Assembly: GCF_023278565.1 (NCBI RefSeq)
Contig: NC_064672.1
Span: 6,944,001-7,008,000 of the forward strand
Direction: 5' to 3'
Origin: Colletotrichum lupini
Taxonomy: Eukaryota; Ascomycota; Sordariomycetes; Glomerellales; Glomerellaceae
DNA length: 64,000 nt
Shown here: piece after piece, positions 11,479 to 22,332 of the stretch
How positions within the stretch are numbered: position 1 is the first letter of the stretch
How the letters are laid out: each line of letters opens with the position of its first letter
Made by a program: the position numbers and the translations under genes
Notes under the pieces: generated by a model
The model's database searches: none
What the model was told of the DNA's origin: nothing
What the model saw: the letters and a program-made list of their open reading frames with translations, nothing else

Positions 11479-12501
11479 TCATAGCATCATGATTGCTACC
11501 AAGGTCGCAAGCGCCATAATCAGGCCCGCCACCAGAGGCGTGCTCGTCCTCGCACTCGCGTTCTCCTGGTCGTACTCACTCATCGTCTTCATGCAGATCC
11601 ATTGCGAATACAAGAGCTTGTCAAACAAGACGCTCATGACGGGCGTGTACCCGTTCAGCCCGCCTGTTGGTTTTGTCGTGCTCCCGTCCCCGTCGAGAAT
11701 CAGCTCCACGTCGGTCAGCTTGAACATGTCGTACGACTGCGGCAGCGTCGGGTGGCAGTCGTTGTTGTCGTCTGCGTCGCCCGCGTCCTGCGCCAGCACG
11801 GTCGGGGCGTCCGGGCCGATGACGTCGACACCGGTGATGTTGACGGCGCCGGCGACGAGGTTGCAGTGGAAATCTTTATCTGTACGCGTCCGCTCCTCGA
11901 GGTACATTGCGATTTCCTGGCACCGGGGTAGGGTCTCGTCATTGGAGTGGGCGGTGCGGAAGTCGTCTACGTAGCCCGTGATCTCGTCCATACAGGACTG
12001 CTGGAGCCAAGGGCTACAGTCTGTGGTGTCGAGGTCGGGTACCTCGTGCGGTGTGGGCAACGTCTGGAACATGTGCTGGAAGATGAGGGCGCATCCCTTG
12101 GGGTAGCTCTCCGACGAGAGATTCAGTCCTGCGGGGGCGCCTAGGTAGTAGGATTGGGTATAGAGCTGCTTCTTTATCCAGCTGGGGGAGTTTGCCGGGG
12201 CGGGGGAGTTGGCGACGGTGGCGACGGTGAGGGAGAGCTTGCGAATGTCGGTGGTGTTCTTGTCGTCTATGGGTATGTCGAGAACCTCCGGGGCGATGCC
12301 GACGCGGCGGAGGACGGAGCCGGCGAGGGTACAGTTTGACTCGCCGACGAGGTCGTCGACGGCGCCGGGCGGGCAGTCTACATCGGCGCAGCCTTTTAGA
12401 GAGACCTCTGTTAGGATGGGGACCGTTGCGAGAGCGGGCCCGGACCCCGCGAGGACCGTGAGGAGGGAGGTCCCCATGAGGCTCGAGGACCAGAGCCTCA
12501 T
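11479..12501 (-). CDS. GPI-anchored secreted protein of unknown function
   Basis: Single exon, 340 aa. A signal peptide covers about residues 1-25, with a hydrophobic core and an ALA cleavage site. The mature part is acidic and has scattered cysteines and several N-x-S/T sites. The last ~23 residues are hydrophobic with no charged end, preceded by a small-residue stretch (ENASARTS); this is a typical GPI-attachment signal and suggests a cell-wall or plasma-membrane location. I do not recognise the family and see no catalytic motif. Its stop lies 291 bp from the stop of the convergent MFS gene. Confidence 0.8.
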   Translation of the reverse strand: MRLWSSSLMGTSLLTVLAGSGPALATVPILTEVSLKGCADVDCPPGAVDDLVGESNCTLAGSVLRRVGIAPEVLDIPIDDKNTTDIRKLSLTVATVANSPAPANSPSWIKKQLYTQSYYLGAPAGLNLSSESYPKGCALIFQHMFQTLPTPHEVPDLDTTDCSPWLQQSCMDEITGYVDDFRTAHSNDETLPRCQEIAMYLEERTRTDKDFHCNLVAGAVNITGVDVIGPDAPTVLAQDAGDADDNNDCHPTLPQSYDMFKLTDVELILDGDGSTTKPTGGLNGYTPVMSVLFDKLLYSQWICMKTMSEYDQENASARTSTPLVAGLIMALATLVAIMML

Positions 12502-14400
12502 TCTAGAGGGGGTGTATCCGTAGGGGACACCGGCCGGCGGGATGGACTGGAGTTGCTTTCGTCTCGGTTGAGTTGGTTTACGTCAAGTGTTCAGGGGAAA
12601 GCGTGATGAGAGGGACCCGGAGACGGGAAACCGGCAAGAGGCCACGCAGGGCCAAGACCGCGATGAACAATTGGGGCCTGGGCCGAATAGGTATAAAGAC
12701 CTGGGTCCCGGGACGCGAAGAGAGGACCAGCGCGGTGGGCGCGCCGGGCTCTGCTCTGCTCTGCTGCGGCGTGCGCTGCCTGGTGGGATGCTGCGCAGGT
12801 TCCGCAGGACGATGAGAGGTGGTTCGTCTGGCACGGAAGTACGGCAACGACGGGTGAGGTTTTTGGTCTCGGCGCCGTGGTTGTTCGCGGGCGGGGTGTG
12901 GGGTGCGGGTTGCTTTGCGGTAGGTTTGTGCGTGGTGTGTTGTGCTGGCTTTGCCGACCTATGCGGACTGCTGGGCAGTGGATGGGCAGAAAGAGCTGAT
13001 GGAGTTCTGGCAGAAGCAGATGAATGTGCTAGGGTCGGTAAGTGGTCGATAGTATCACCAACACCTTTGTCGCTGGCTTCATCGTTCGACCTCGCGTCGT
13101 TGTTGTTGATTCCTGCATTGACTTTGGAGGAGTCGAGAATTTTCCTGGGCAGAGCGCCGAGAAAAGGAAAAAGGTGAGCAGAGAGGCAGAGCAGAGACGG
13201 GCAGCCAGGAGCGGGGTGAAAACCACCGCAGCAGGAAGTACTTCGTACAGACACTGGCAAGACTGGGCAAGAACTGATCACAGATTACATCAATGAGTGA
13301 AAAAGCAGCAACAGCGGGCGAGAGGGTCGCGTGGTGGAAGGTGATAGGCGCCCAGAAGGTGATTCTTTCCTTGGCATTCCTTGGCGCTCTCACCGTCTGG
13401 TTGGCTTATCTAAGGATTTGAGGTAAATTCCTCAATTCCTCTTCGTCCATGAACTGAATTTGATGGTTTTTGAATGTCGAGTTGGCGTTGATCTGTTTGT
13501 GATGCTCAATTGAGTTGCTATAAGATGAGATGGCAGGTGAAAAAAACTCACGTTATACTCATCTCAAGTGTGTCTTGAGCACTGAGGAATGGACGGTGAG
13601 TTTGGGTTGAAGAGTGAGTGTGAGAGTGAGGTACCTAACCTGAGAGGGGGGATGGTGGGGTTGGGGATGACTACCTAACCAGCCTGGAAACTATGTACCT
13701 AGGTACCTTAAACTGCGTCCGATCTAATCCCCGGATAAGGTACCTAAGGTAAGCTTAAACTTCGGACTTTGCAAACAGCTCCTTCAACTTCACTCACTCC
13801 CACTCATCCAACATTCCTCATGTTCATGTCCTTTCTGCGGCTCATGCGAACCACTCTTTCTTGCTTCAATAGCCGCTACGAATGATGTTCGTGACGACAT
13901 TGGACCCGGCCGTCTACCAACTGAGACACAACTACCGTTACGCTGAGGCATTGAGGCAGTGAGGCTGTGCTGGAGTTGGTGCTCAACGCCTGGTTGCCCT
14001 ACTTCAACCTGACCAATCTTGAGAGCCCAAGATGAATTTTCACGCGTCCAATCCTCCGCAGATGCGCAGATGCGCAGATGCGCAACAACGGTAATGCGAG
14101 GTGCTTGACCGAATCTCGCACCTTGTGCTACGAATGTCACGTTCAATTGCCTTGCTTTACGTGAAATGTGCAGTTACTGGCCCTTTGAATGGATTAAATG
14201 CTGCTCCCCCTCCTGGCAGCATGGCCTTTCCCTCCATTTCGTCTCATTCACTTTCAATCCTTGGCGTCACAGCAAAACGACTTCGTGATCGCTGTCAGCC
14301 AAAACACTAGGCGAACCTCATCGCACTCCAATCCTTCCCTTACTTGCATAACGCCCTACTGATCCTCTACATCTCACTACTGGTCTACAACAACTCGAGC
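12502..14400. other. Intergenic region with short repeats, no supported gene
   Basis: About 1.9 kb between two divergent genes. Open frames on both strands at 12583-13281 overlap in GC-rich sequence and are low-complexity, with no motif, so I leave them out. Notable content: TACCTAACC/GTACCTAGGTAC/AAGGTACCTAAGG elements at 13629-13755 and a 3x8-bp tandem GATGCGCA at 14061-14084. Confidence 0.55.
14061..14084. repeat. Tandem GATGCGCA, three copies
   Basis: Three perfect 8-bp units about 320 bp upstream of the kinase/zinc-finger gene. Each unit contains the palindrome TGCGCA. Confidence 0.9.
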
Positions 14401-17400
14401 ATGGTTGAGACCACCCCCGAAGATGACACCCTCACTCCCCCACCATCGTTGCCTCAGCCTGAGAATATGGGGTCCTCCCAATCTCTGAAACAGCTGCTCG
14501 AGGCTGCCATGTGTCGCTCGCTCAATCTCAACGGCGGTGATTTCAAGGAGTTCCTCCCCGAGCCTGCGCTCAACCGAATCCTCACCCCGCAGTCGGCACT
14601 AGCAGCTCTGACTTCGAGCCCTGGCATCGCCGACCTGATGTGTAGCATCTACGCTGTCACCGTTTTCAACAAGCAGAAGACTTACATCAAGACCTTTGCC
14701 ATTCTGGTCTTGATCGGTCGCGTCGATGCCCTTCCAGCTTTTATGCACAATTCTCTCGGCGACGAGCACTTGCCATTGGCATTTACATCTATTTCAGGAG
14801 AGAAGACTACCTTGGTCCGGTCCTTGACGACCCCGTCTTGCTCTGATCTGTCATTGATGGGGCTCAGCCATTACGAGGCCTTGTTATTCGAGGCCACACA
14901 ATGGAAACTCCTGGCGCCTGTTTTTGCACGACGTCAACTCGAAGACGAGCCGCTCGAGTTTCCGGAGGGCACCATATTGCCGATCGTAATGCCTGATACA
15001 TTTGAGGGGTTCCAGACGCCTCGCAACGGTATGAGCAGCAGTTCTCGCATCTACAAGGCCCATTTTCATGCCGGGCATCACGACTTTCCCTTCTCCAAGG
15101 TCGCAGTCAAAAAGCTGCTTCACGGAAGATCGGAAGACTACAGGCGTGAGGTCGAAGCCCTCAAGGTATTTGGTGACATGGGCCAATATAATATTATTGA
15201 GCTCCTTGCCACCTTCAAGCTTGGGAAAAACTACTACCTAATTTTCCCCTGGGCCGAATCCGATCTCCGCAGCTTCTTTGCTACCGAGTCACCCTCTTTG
15301 CCTCGTCCTATCGGAAAAGCGGTAGTGCCTGCTGCCACCTGGACTGCCAAGCAGATGCTCGGCATTGCTGAGGCTTTGAAGGCAATCCATTATTGCCGAC
15401 AGACAATGCTTTCTAGATCAACTAGATCAACAATTCGTAGGGAACCTTCAGATGAGAAAGATTACGGCATACATGGGGATCTCAAACCGGAAAATATTCT
15501 TCTTTTCTCTGATAGGGGCCCATGGCAATCGCAGCTCATTGTGGCTGACCTTGGACTGACCCGAATTCACTCCGCGACAACGTCTTCTCAGGCAGACAGG
15601 CCAGCAGGCTATTCGCTCACCTACCGTGCTCCGGAACATGATGTCGGCCTTTTTAATGGTCAAAAAGCAGATATTTGGTCGCTCGGCTGCGTCATGAGTG
15701 TAGCAGCTACATGGATGACTCTGGGGAGCAGGGGGGTCAAGACTTTCGACGCCAGCCGTCTGACAAAGGCCAACGGCCGATTCGACAACTCCTTTTTCGA
15801 GGTTTCCAAAGATCGAGAGAAAGGGATCCGAGTCAAGCTGAAAGCTGCTGTATCTTACGTGAGTAGTTGATCAAGAACTTTCTTGTAACATTAAAGTATG
15901 TATGCTAACACAGACTTGGATAGTGGATCAGTCGACTACATCAAGCTCCAACAGCCAGTATGTTCACGCACGATCTTCTGAATCTCGTTCAAAATGGGAT
16001 GCTAGAAGTCGACGGCTCCAAGCGACTGTCGAGCGGTGATATTGTGTCCAGCCTTGAAAAGATGTACGATAAGTGCTGTGATGTCCCTGGCTACACGAAA
16101 GCAGCTCCTTTTGGACATATGTCAAGCTGGCTAGGCCGACAGCGGCTCTTGATAGGACCTCATGCACCTCAAGCTCGGTCTCTCGCTGTAAATATGGTGA
16201 AGTTACCAAATTCGATGCAACAAAGTCAAACGCTGCCGACAACTCCATCTCAGGCTCGATTCGGCTCGGATTTCCCTAGCTCAACCGCTGGGCCCTTCCC
16301 TGAGTTCGACGCAAGACTAAGTGTGACCTTACCCAGCTCGTTTTCAGGGCCATTTCTTTCTGGTCAGGCACAACACGGCAGCGCTGCGAGCCAGCCAAAC
16401 CCTGCCTTTGGAGAGATGGGTTTCTTTACTTCACCAGATATTGGTAGGCTCACATCTCCAACTGTGGAGCAGTACCTACCCTCTCTCGAAGACCCCCAGG
16501 TGTCTGAGCTCGCAGCTACAGAGCCTACTAGTGGGATAAAGAGGGTCCATGAGCCAGAGAGCAACAAAACTGAGGTTAAACGGCAAAAGTCGCAGAAATC
16601 GCGGAAAACAAAGGCCGCATCCAACCCTTCAGGGCCTGAAGACCCTGTTGAACCGTCTTCCGAGTCTCTGGCGGGTGCTCAGGATGAAGCACGCCCTTTT
16701 GCATGCCCTTACTACAAAAACGACCCGAAGAACTACTGCAAGAAGAAGTACAAGCTGTGCGGAAGTTCCGGTTGGGAGACCATTCCCAGACTCAAGTAAG
16801 TTTCGTTTCGCCTTGTCCGAACTGAGTATCATCTCAGTCATTTCAATATTACACGGAAGCATATGCTGATGTACCACACTAGGGAACACCTCCACCGAGC
16901 TCATCATAAGCCTGGGCTTAAATGCAGTATATGTCTTGAGCGACTACCGTCAAGGGAGGACCTCGGCAAACACTACAATGCTAAGGTTCGATGTGTCAGG
17001 CGAGATGACAAAGTTGATGACATGATGGACGATGCGCAATGGGGCTTATGTCAAGCCCAGATGCGCCGCAAGTCAGACGCCTATAAGTGGGGCGAGATCT
17101 ACAAGATACTCTTTGGGTCAAGCCCTTCGGGAACCATGCCTTCTCCCTGTATGTCTTCTTTCCAGAATCTTAAATAGGTACGGATATGTAACTGACGTGG
17201 TTAGATCGTGACGACCTTGAGACGTTTTGCGACTTTCTTGTGTCGAAGAAACAACAGTCAGCTTGCGACGAATTCCACATCGACATATGTCTGAACTTTG
17301 TTCGCGAGTTCCAGAATCCCGGGTCTCTCACGCAGTCTACCGAAGTCTCCGAGGTACCGCCGTCCTTGACTGGTGGTTGGTCCAACGACTCGACCTTGTC

Positions 17401-17599
17401 TTCTGTTATCATGCCGATGGAGAACGAAACGGAGGCAATTCATTTTGAGTATGACAGAACGACTGATGTCAATTGTCAATCACAGCAGACTGGTGCGATG
17501 GGACAGGGTGCTTTTGGTGTTTTTGCTGATGGAAGCCAGTCTTTTACGGAGGAGTTTGGCGATCTTTTACATTTGGATCCAAACGGATCTGTGATTTGA
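14401..17599 (+). CDS. Protein kinase-like domain fused to degenerate C2H2 zinc fingers
   Basis: Four exons, 14401-15858, 15924-16795, 16883-17148 and 17205-17599, with GT-AG introns of 65, 87 and 56 bp; the first has a perfect GCTAACA branch site. The frame is 996 codons plus stop and all phases agree. Residues about 210-500 form a protein kinase fold: VAVKK with Lys237, HGDLKPEN (Asp360), DLG (383-385), then APEH and ADIWSLGCV. HRD and DFG appear as HGD and DLG, and the glycine loop is poorly defined, so activity is plausible but atypical. After a Ser-rich linker and a basic stretch, CPYY (Cys747) through H-x3-H-like and C-x2-C elements form the degenerate C2H2 block common in fungal kinase/HET/NLR-associated proteins. 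The open frame extends upstream to a TTG only; the first ATG is at 14401. Role unknown, possibly signalling to chromatin. Confidence 0.88.
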
Positions 17600-18202
17600 A
17601 AGAGGGGCTTGGGATCCTACGTCGCGCGTAGGAACCCGAGTGTCTGGTTTTCCTTTCTATTTTTTGAGATACCACTGGCGTTGTCTTACTTATCAATACT
17701 CGACATCGAAATTAGATTTTCATATCGTACTACATGTTCGGGTTTCCTTTCATATTCAGCAGAACGACATCATCCTCCATGGACCCATGGGCCTACGTCA
17801 TCCTTGTATTATTCAGAGGTCACGACTGAAGAAGACTTCAGTTGCATCTGAAGTTGAAAACTCTTCGTCTAGTTTATTACAGTGAAAGACTTCTAATCCA
17901 TGTAAAGTAGGCACCGCTGCCAGGTCCAATCACGCCAACTTCTTGGACGAGATAGTCATACAAGCAACATTAATATGTGCAAAAGTGAGGTCTCCGTAAA
18001 AGTACAGACCGACTACGAGCAAGGAAGGACTCAAATTCGATGATCAGTACCGCCTCAATGAGATATAACTAACCAGACTTAATACACAAATTCGAGAAAA
18101 GAACACCAAAACTCACTTGCATTCCCGGATTCCACGACATACACACCACGAACAACCGTAGACTTTCCAAAAGAATCTAAGCGAAAGCGATGAAGCTTTC
18201 AA
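17600..18202. other. Convergent intergenic region
   Basis: About 600 bp between the stops of the kinase fusion and the small Cys-rich gene. Two short overlapping frames (17609-17885) are AT-richer and motif-free and are not called. It should hold both 3' UTRs. Confidence 0.5.
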
Positions 18203-18730
18203 CTAACAGCCGCACCCGCAAGACGCACACCCCTTCCCGCAACCAACATTATCCAAATTTGCACAATCAGAATTCGTATCGCACGTCTGCCAGTCACCGT
18301 ATCCCCTGTTCCGCGCAGTCCAGCACCACCGCCCGTTGCCGTCGCACGCCTTGTAGCAGTAACCTCCCGAGCAGCCGTAGTCTCCTGGGTCAACATCCCA
18401 GCAGTTACCCCAGCCGCCGCCGTGCCGCCAGCCCCAACCCCAGCCCCAGCGGTTTACGGTGGTGGAGTTGGCTCCTCCGCCCTCTTTGCTATCTGCGGAG
18501 GCAGGACGGGGTCCGACGGCGTGTTCGGGTCGAGGGACCGGGCCTAGGGGGTGGTCCTGGCACGTGCGGATCTGTGCGGGATGAACGCCGGTGCCACCGG
18601 CGGCGGAGGTGTCGAGGGATGCGGCGGTGTATGTCATCACGCCGAGGGATCCGCACCGTTCGGCGGTTGTGGCTGGGGCTACAGCTGCGAGGATGGGGGT
18701 GGCGAGGAGGAAGAGGTGGGAGGTCTTCAT
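18203..18730 (-). CDS. Small secreted cysteine-rich protein with Trp-Gly run
   Basis: Single exon, 175 aa. A clear signal peptide covers about residues 1-23 (MKTSHLFLLATPILAAVAP). The mature protein has a Pro/Ala/Gly linker, a Trp/Gly-rich run (WGWGWGWRHGGGWG, 95-108) and a C-terminal knot of twelve cysteines between 110 and 175; total cysteines 14 (26, 57, 110, 120, 125, 129, 136, 150, 156, 164, 168, 171, 173, 175). The even number and the secretion signal suggest a disulfide-rich extracellular protein such as a surface protein, an antimicrobial or an effector. I do not recognise a named family and infer no activity. The start is the first ATG giving the signal peptide, and a TATA-like TATAAA lies just upstream. 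Confidence 0.78.
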   Translation of the reverse strand: MKTSHLFLLATPILAAVAPATTAERCGSLGVMTYTAASLDTSAAGGTGVHPAQIRTCQDHPLGPVPRPEHAVGPRPASADSKEGGGANSTTVNRWGWGWGWRHGGGWGNCWDVDPGDYGCSGGYCYKACDGNGRWCWTARNRGYGDWQTCDTNSDCANLDNVGCGKGCASCGCGC

Positions 18731-20325
18731 TGTGTATAAAGGGGCGAAGAAGGTTTGGTGTGATGAGATGGCTGAATGTTTCTTGAGATTGAGTTTGCGG
18801 GGGTTCCGGGTGCGAGGTGTTTATGCAGGAGTCCCGACTGCGTGGATAGAGTTTAGATTGACGGGAGTCTCGGGAATTTTAGATGCTTGTTTATGACGAT
18901 TTGTTGGAAATAGGTTTATTGAGGATGATGAGGAGGAGGAGGGTGTAGGTCCTGTCACTGGCTTTCGGATGCGATGATGTATGAAGCTGTGATGAATTTG
19001 TATTCCCAAGAGTTGAAGTTGGTAAAGGGGGATGGGCCAAATTCTTATACTTAAGTTTCTTACACCCCTTTCTCAGGTCAACAGCGATCATGTCCGTTGA
19101 TCTCCGTCCCCGTCCCAAAGTTTTGATCTCGATGAAGCTTGCAAATTGCCGTGACCTCCGTTATGCTCCGTTTGAAAAGCAAGTTTAACGTGCGAACACG
19201 AAATATGCGGGCATCGGACTTGGCGGAGTGATGACTCCTGAGATACCTTTTCGATCTTGCTTTGAAGCCGGACCGAGGCTTGACTTACAAGAAAGTCTTC
19301 CGGTACCTTCGGTTTTCTGGAAAAGCCCGCCTCTTTTCGTCTGAAAGGATATTCAACGTCATTTCGAAGTGCTGATAATGACCGAGTCCGAGTTCATCGA
19401 CAGCTTGATTACGAGAACACCTACAAAGTCATCGCCAAGCTTGTTCCGAAGTAATCCGAGTCATGTTTTTCACCCAGCCTATGTGATGAGTCCTGATGTC
19501 ACTCTTCAATCTCTTTCTCCCAGATATTCGAGTTCATCATGCTACAGAGTTCATGAAAACTCCGAGATTCGAGGCGGCGTCATTGGGAAGTCGACTCGAC
19601 TTGAGCTTGAAGTCCGGCATCCAATATCTTGCATACTTTCCGTGACGTCCCGCCACTTTGACACCAGATGGATATCAAGTAATAGCGGTTACATCCGTCA
19701 TCGTCTCGATTCTATAGACCGCACATGTGATCTAGATTCTTTTTGATTATCTGCTGCTGCCTGAGATCACTGTATCATAGCATGCCGGCTGCACGACTCA
19801 ACGCCCACAAAGTTACGAGTGGACAGAGCGCTTTGCTGAGAGGTCAGAGTGTTTTGATGTTTAACCTGGAGGCAGACATATTGTGTCGGGTCGTAATCGT
19901 CAACTCAAAATCGAAATCAATTGTATCTACGTTTCAAATTTGATTCGTAGAAATCGTGACAACAATGACAAAGGTATATCGCAGGCGAATACCAGTGTTG
20001 GAGGATCCTTCGATACATGTGAACTATTGCATACTACATTTTGAAATATGCTTAAAGTCTCCCATTGGAGTGTCAACTATCTTGCTGGGCTTTCTAATCA
20101 AGCGAGGTTGAGAGCCTCAAGGATAACATATGCTTGTGCTGTTCACAGGGGTGAACCAAAGCTACAATGGACCTCTGACCCTACGCTTGTCTCATCATGC
20201 GAGCGCTCGATAGTGCATCAGAATTCTCTATCCTCAATTCCCATGAATCCAGTTTCAGTCACCTGAACTGCCTTAACAGCATAATGGCTGAGTATGCTTA
20301 AGACCTAGGTTTAGTAGATACTGCA
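18731..20325. other. Intergenic region, no supported gene
   Basis: About 1.6 kb. Small plus-strand frames at 19369-19746 and 19743-19943 have no recognisable domain or splice continuation. The stretch is relatively AT-rich and contains the promoter of the Cys-rich gene at its left end. Confidence 0.5.
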
Positions 20326-22332
20326 TCAAAGCTTAGACAATCTGTCACTGCCATTCGCCGCGAGTCTAGGTCGCGCTGAAATGGAGATCCCTTCCAACTT
20401 TCCCTCGTTTCTCCATTTACCAATATACTCCAAGAAAGAGACCGTACCTTCAGCCCACACGACTCCCCGTGCCTGCTTGGCCCTCTCTCTAGGGTCGTCT
20501 GAGGCCGCTTGACCGTGTCCGTTGAAGTATCCCGGGGTACATCCCGCAAGCGACGAAAAGAAAGGAGCCCTCTTAGCAACCTCCAGACTGTGCTGTTCCT
20601 CTGCTTCTCGTGTCACCTCGACGATGGCCCTTTGGCCAGCACCGACTCGTTTCTCAGCCTCGGAGACGATGTACGTGACATGTCGAGCAATGAGACCCAA
20701 CATGAACACATTGTTGCCCGTAATGGTACCCTGAGACGTACCGGAGAAGAAGAGGTTGGGAAACTCGTTCGTGAGGTATCCATGCAGTGTGGCAGCGCCG
20801 TTGCGACGCCATTTGTCGTCCAATGAGATGCCATTACGTCCGAGAACCTCGATGCCGACTCGTTCTGCTGGACTGCCTCCCGTGCGACCACCAGCGACGG
20901 AATAGCCTGTGCTAAAGATGATGACGTCGACGGGATACTCCTCACCAGCGACGACGATGCCTCTCTCTGTGGCGTGAGATGGTCCCTTACCCTTAGTGTC
21001 GAGGAGATGTACATGCGGATCGTTGAAAGCCTGTAGATACTCATCGCTGAATGTCGGACGTTTACACCAAGAGGGGTACCAGGGCTTCAATCTCTCCGCG
21101 GTAGCTTCATCCTTCACGATGCTGCTGACTCGAGCGCGTACACGGTCCATATGTGGCAGGTCCAGGGCGTGGAACCAGGTGGCCCTTCGGTCTTGGTCTT
21201 CTGGGGAAGGGTTGACGATGCCATGGGCGGGCGAGCCCATGACCGCGGAGTAAGCGGGCATATCAGTCCAGCCATCGTTGACCAAGTTGGGCTGGCCTGG
21301 CAAGAGGGCGTTGGTCATGTGTCGGTTCAAGTTGATCTGCCTCTCGAATTGCCAACCTCTCTTTCTGGCGACAGTAGCTTTGAAAGTTTCGGGGTCTGTG
21401 TCCTGTTGACCGCGTTCTTTGACGTATGCTGGTGTTCGCTGCACCACGTACAACTCCTTTGCGAACTTGGCGAGCGTGGGGATTGCTCCTATGGCCGTTG
21501 CGGCCGTGCCGACTATCGCGACCCTCTTGTCTCGCAAGTTGGCGAGTGTTTGATCTTCTTGAGATCCTCCGGTGACATCGTAGTTCCATCTAGACGTGTG
21601 GAATATGTCCCCTTTGTAGGAAAGGAGACCGGAAATCTTTGGCACTTGTGGTTTTGTGAGAACACCCGCGGCCAGGTAAACATACTGCGCCTGGATCTCT
21701 TGCTTGATCACGGGTTCTCCAGGACCACATCTCTCAGAGAGACTGATATTCCAGAGTTCCTTCTTATCGTCCCACTGCACACTATGCACGTCAGACCGGA
21801 ACAGAGTCTTGTCGTCAAGCTTCCATCGCGACGCAATGAGTTCCGCATATCGTCGGATTTCCGCGGCCGGGGCGTACTTCTTGGTCGGGACGTAACCAGT
21901 TTCCTCAAGAAGAGGTAGATAGCAATAGCTCTCGAGGTCGCAGTGCAGTCCGGGATACCGATGCCAGTACCAAGTCCCGCCAAAACCGCCAGCCGCATCG
22001 ACGATTCGTATTTCGTCTGCGGTTGCAACACCAGATTTAATGAGGTTTACCGCGTATAGTAGGCCTCCGAATCCGGCTCCTAGAACGAAAAATCGGGTAT
22101 GCTTGGTATCGCGGAATGGCGATGGTTTGGCATTCAGTCTTGCGTGATCCGCCCACGGATCATCGAGAAGTGAGTGTAGTCGATCCTCTGAGGCTTCGTT
22201 GAGGGGTTGAAATTGTGCAGAGCCTTCCGGTCTCAGCCTCTTCTCTGCTTCCTCGGCATACTTCCTCCTGACAGCCTCAAGCTTTTTGGCGTCAACGTGA
22301 GAGACAGGGTCTTGCGGTGCGGGTGCCGACAT
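20326..22332 (-). CDS. Flavin-dependent Baeyer-Villiger type monooxygenase
   Basis: Single exon, 668 aa, the size of the long class I Baeyer-Villiger monooxygenases (cyclopentadecanone/steroid monooxygenase group). These use FAD, NADPH and O2 to insert oxygen next to a ketone or aldehyde. The N-terminal extension of about 80 residues is typical of that group. The FAD Rossmann motif GAGFGG is at 85-90, followed by GGTWYWHRYPGLHCD (118-132). The Baeyer-Villiger fingerprint appears as YKGDIFHTSRWNYD (239-252), with Tyr for the first aromatic and Asn-Tyr-Asp for the usual WP(D/E). The NADPH Rossmann motif is GTAATA (275-280). It is likely cytosolic, with no signal peptide. There is no polyketide or terpene partner nearby, so the substrate is open. 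Confidence 0.92.
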   Translation of the reverse strand: MSAPAPQDPVSHVDAKKLEAVRRKYAEEAEKRLRPEGSAQFQPLNEASEDRLHSLLDDPWADHARLNAKPSPFRDTKHTRFFVLGAGFGGLLYAVNLIKSGVATADEIRIVDAAGGFGGTWYWHRYPGLHCDLESYCYLPLLEETGYVPTKKYAPAAEIRRYAELIASRWKLDDKTLFRSDVHSVQWDDKKELWNISLSERCGPGEPVIKQEIQAQYVYLAAGVLTKPQVPKISGLLSYKGDIFHTSRWNYDVTGGSQEDQTLANLRDKRVAIVGTAATAIGAIPTLAKFAKELYVVQRTPAYVKERGQQDTDPETFKATVARKRGWQFERQINLNRHMTNALLPGQPNLVNDGWTDMPAYSAVMGSPAHGIVNPSPEDQDRRATWFHALDLPHMDRVRARVSSIVKDEATAERLKPWYPSWCKRPTFSDEYLQAFNDPHVHLLDTKGKGPSHATERGIVVAGEEYPVDVIIFSTGYSVAGGRTGGSPAERVGIEVLGRNGISLDDKWRRNGAATLHGYLTNEFPNLFFSGTSQGTITGNNVFMLGLIARHVTYIVSEAEKRVGAGQRAIVEVTREAEEQHSLEVAKRAPFFSSLAGCTPGYFNGHGQAASDDPRERAKQARGVVWAEGTVSFLEYIGKWRNEGKLEGISISARPRLAANGSDRLSKL

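Noticed and set aside
12583..13281. Opposed open frames of 232 and 196 codons
   Set aside because: GC-rich overlapping frames on opposite strands, low-complexity, no motif; neither has splice continuation.
14344..14400. Longer N-terminus of the kinase fusion
   Set aside because: The extension begins at TTG, not ATG; the first ATG is at 14401.
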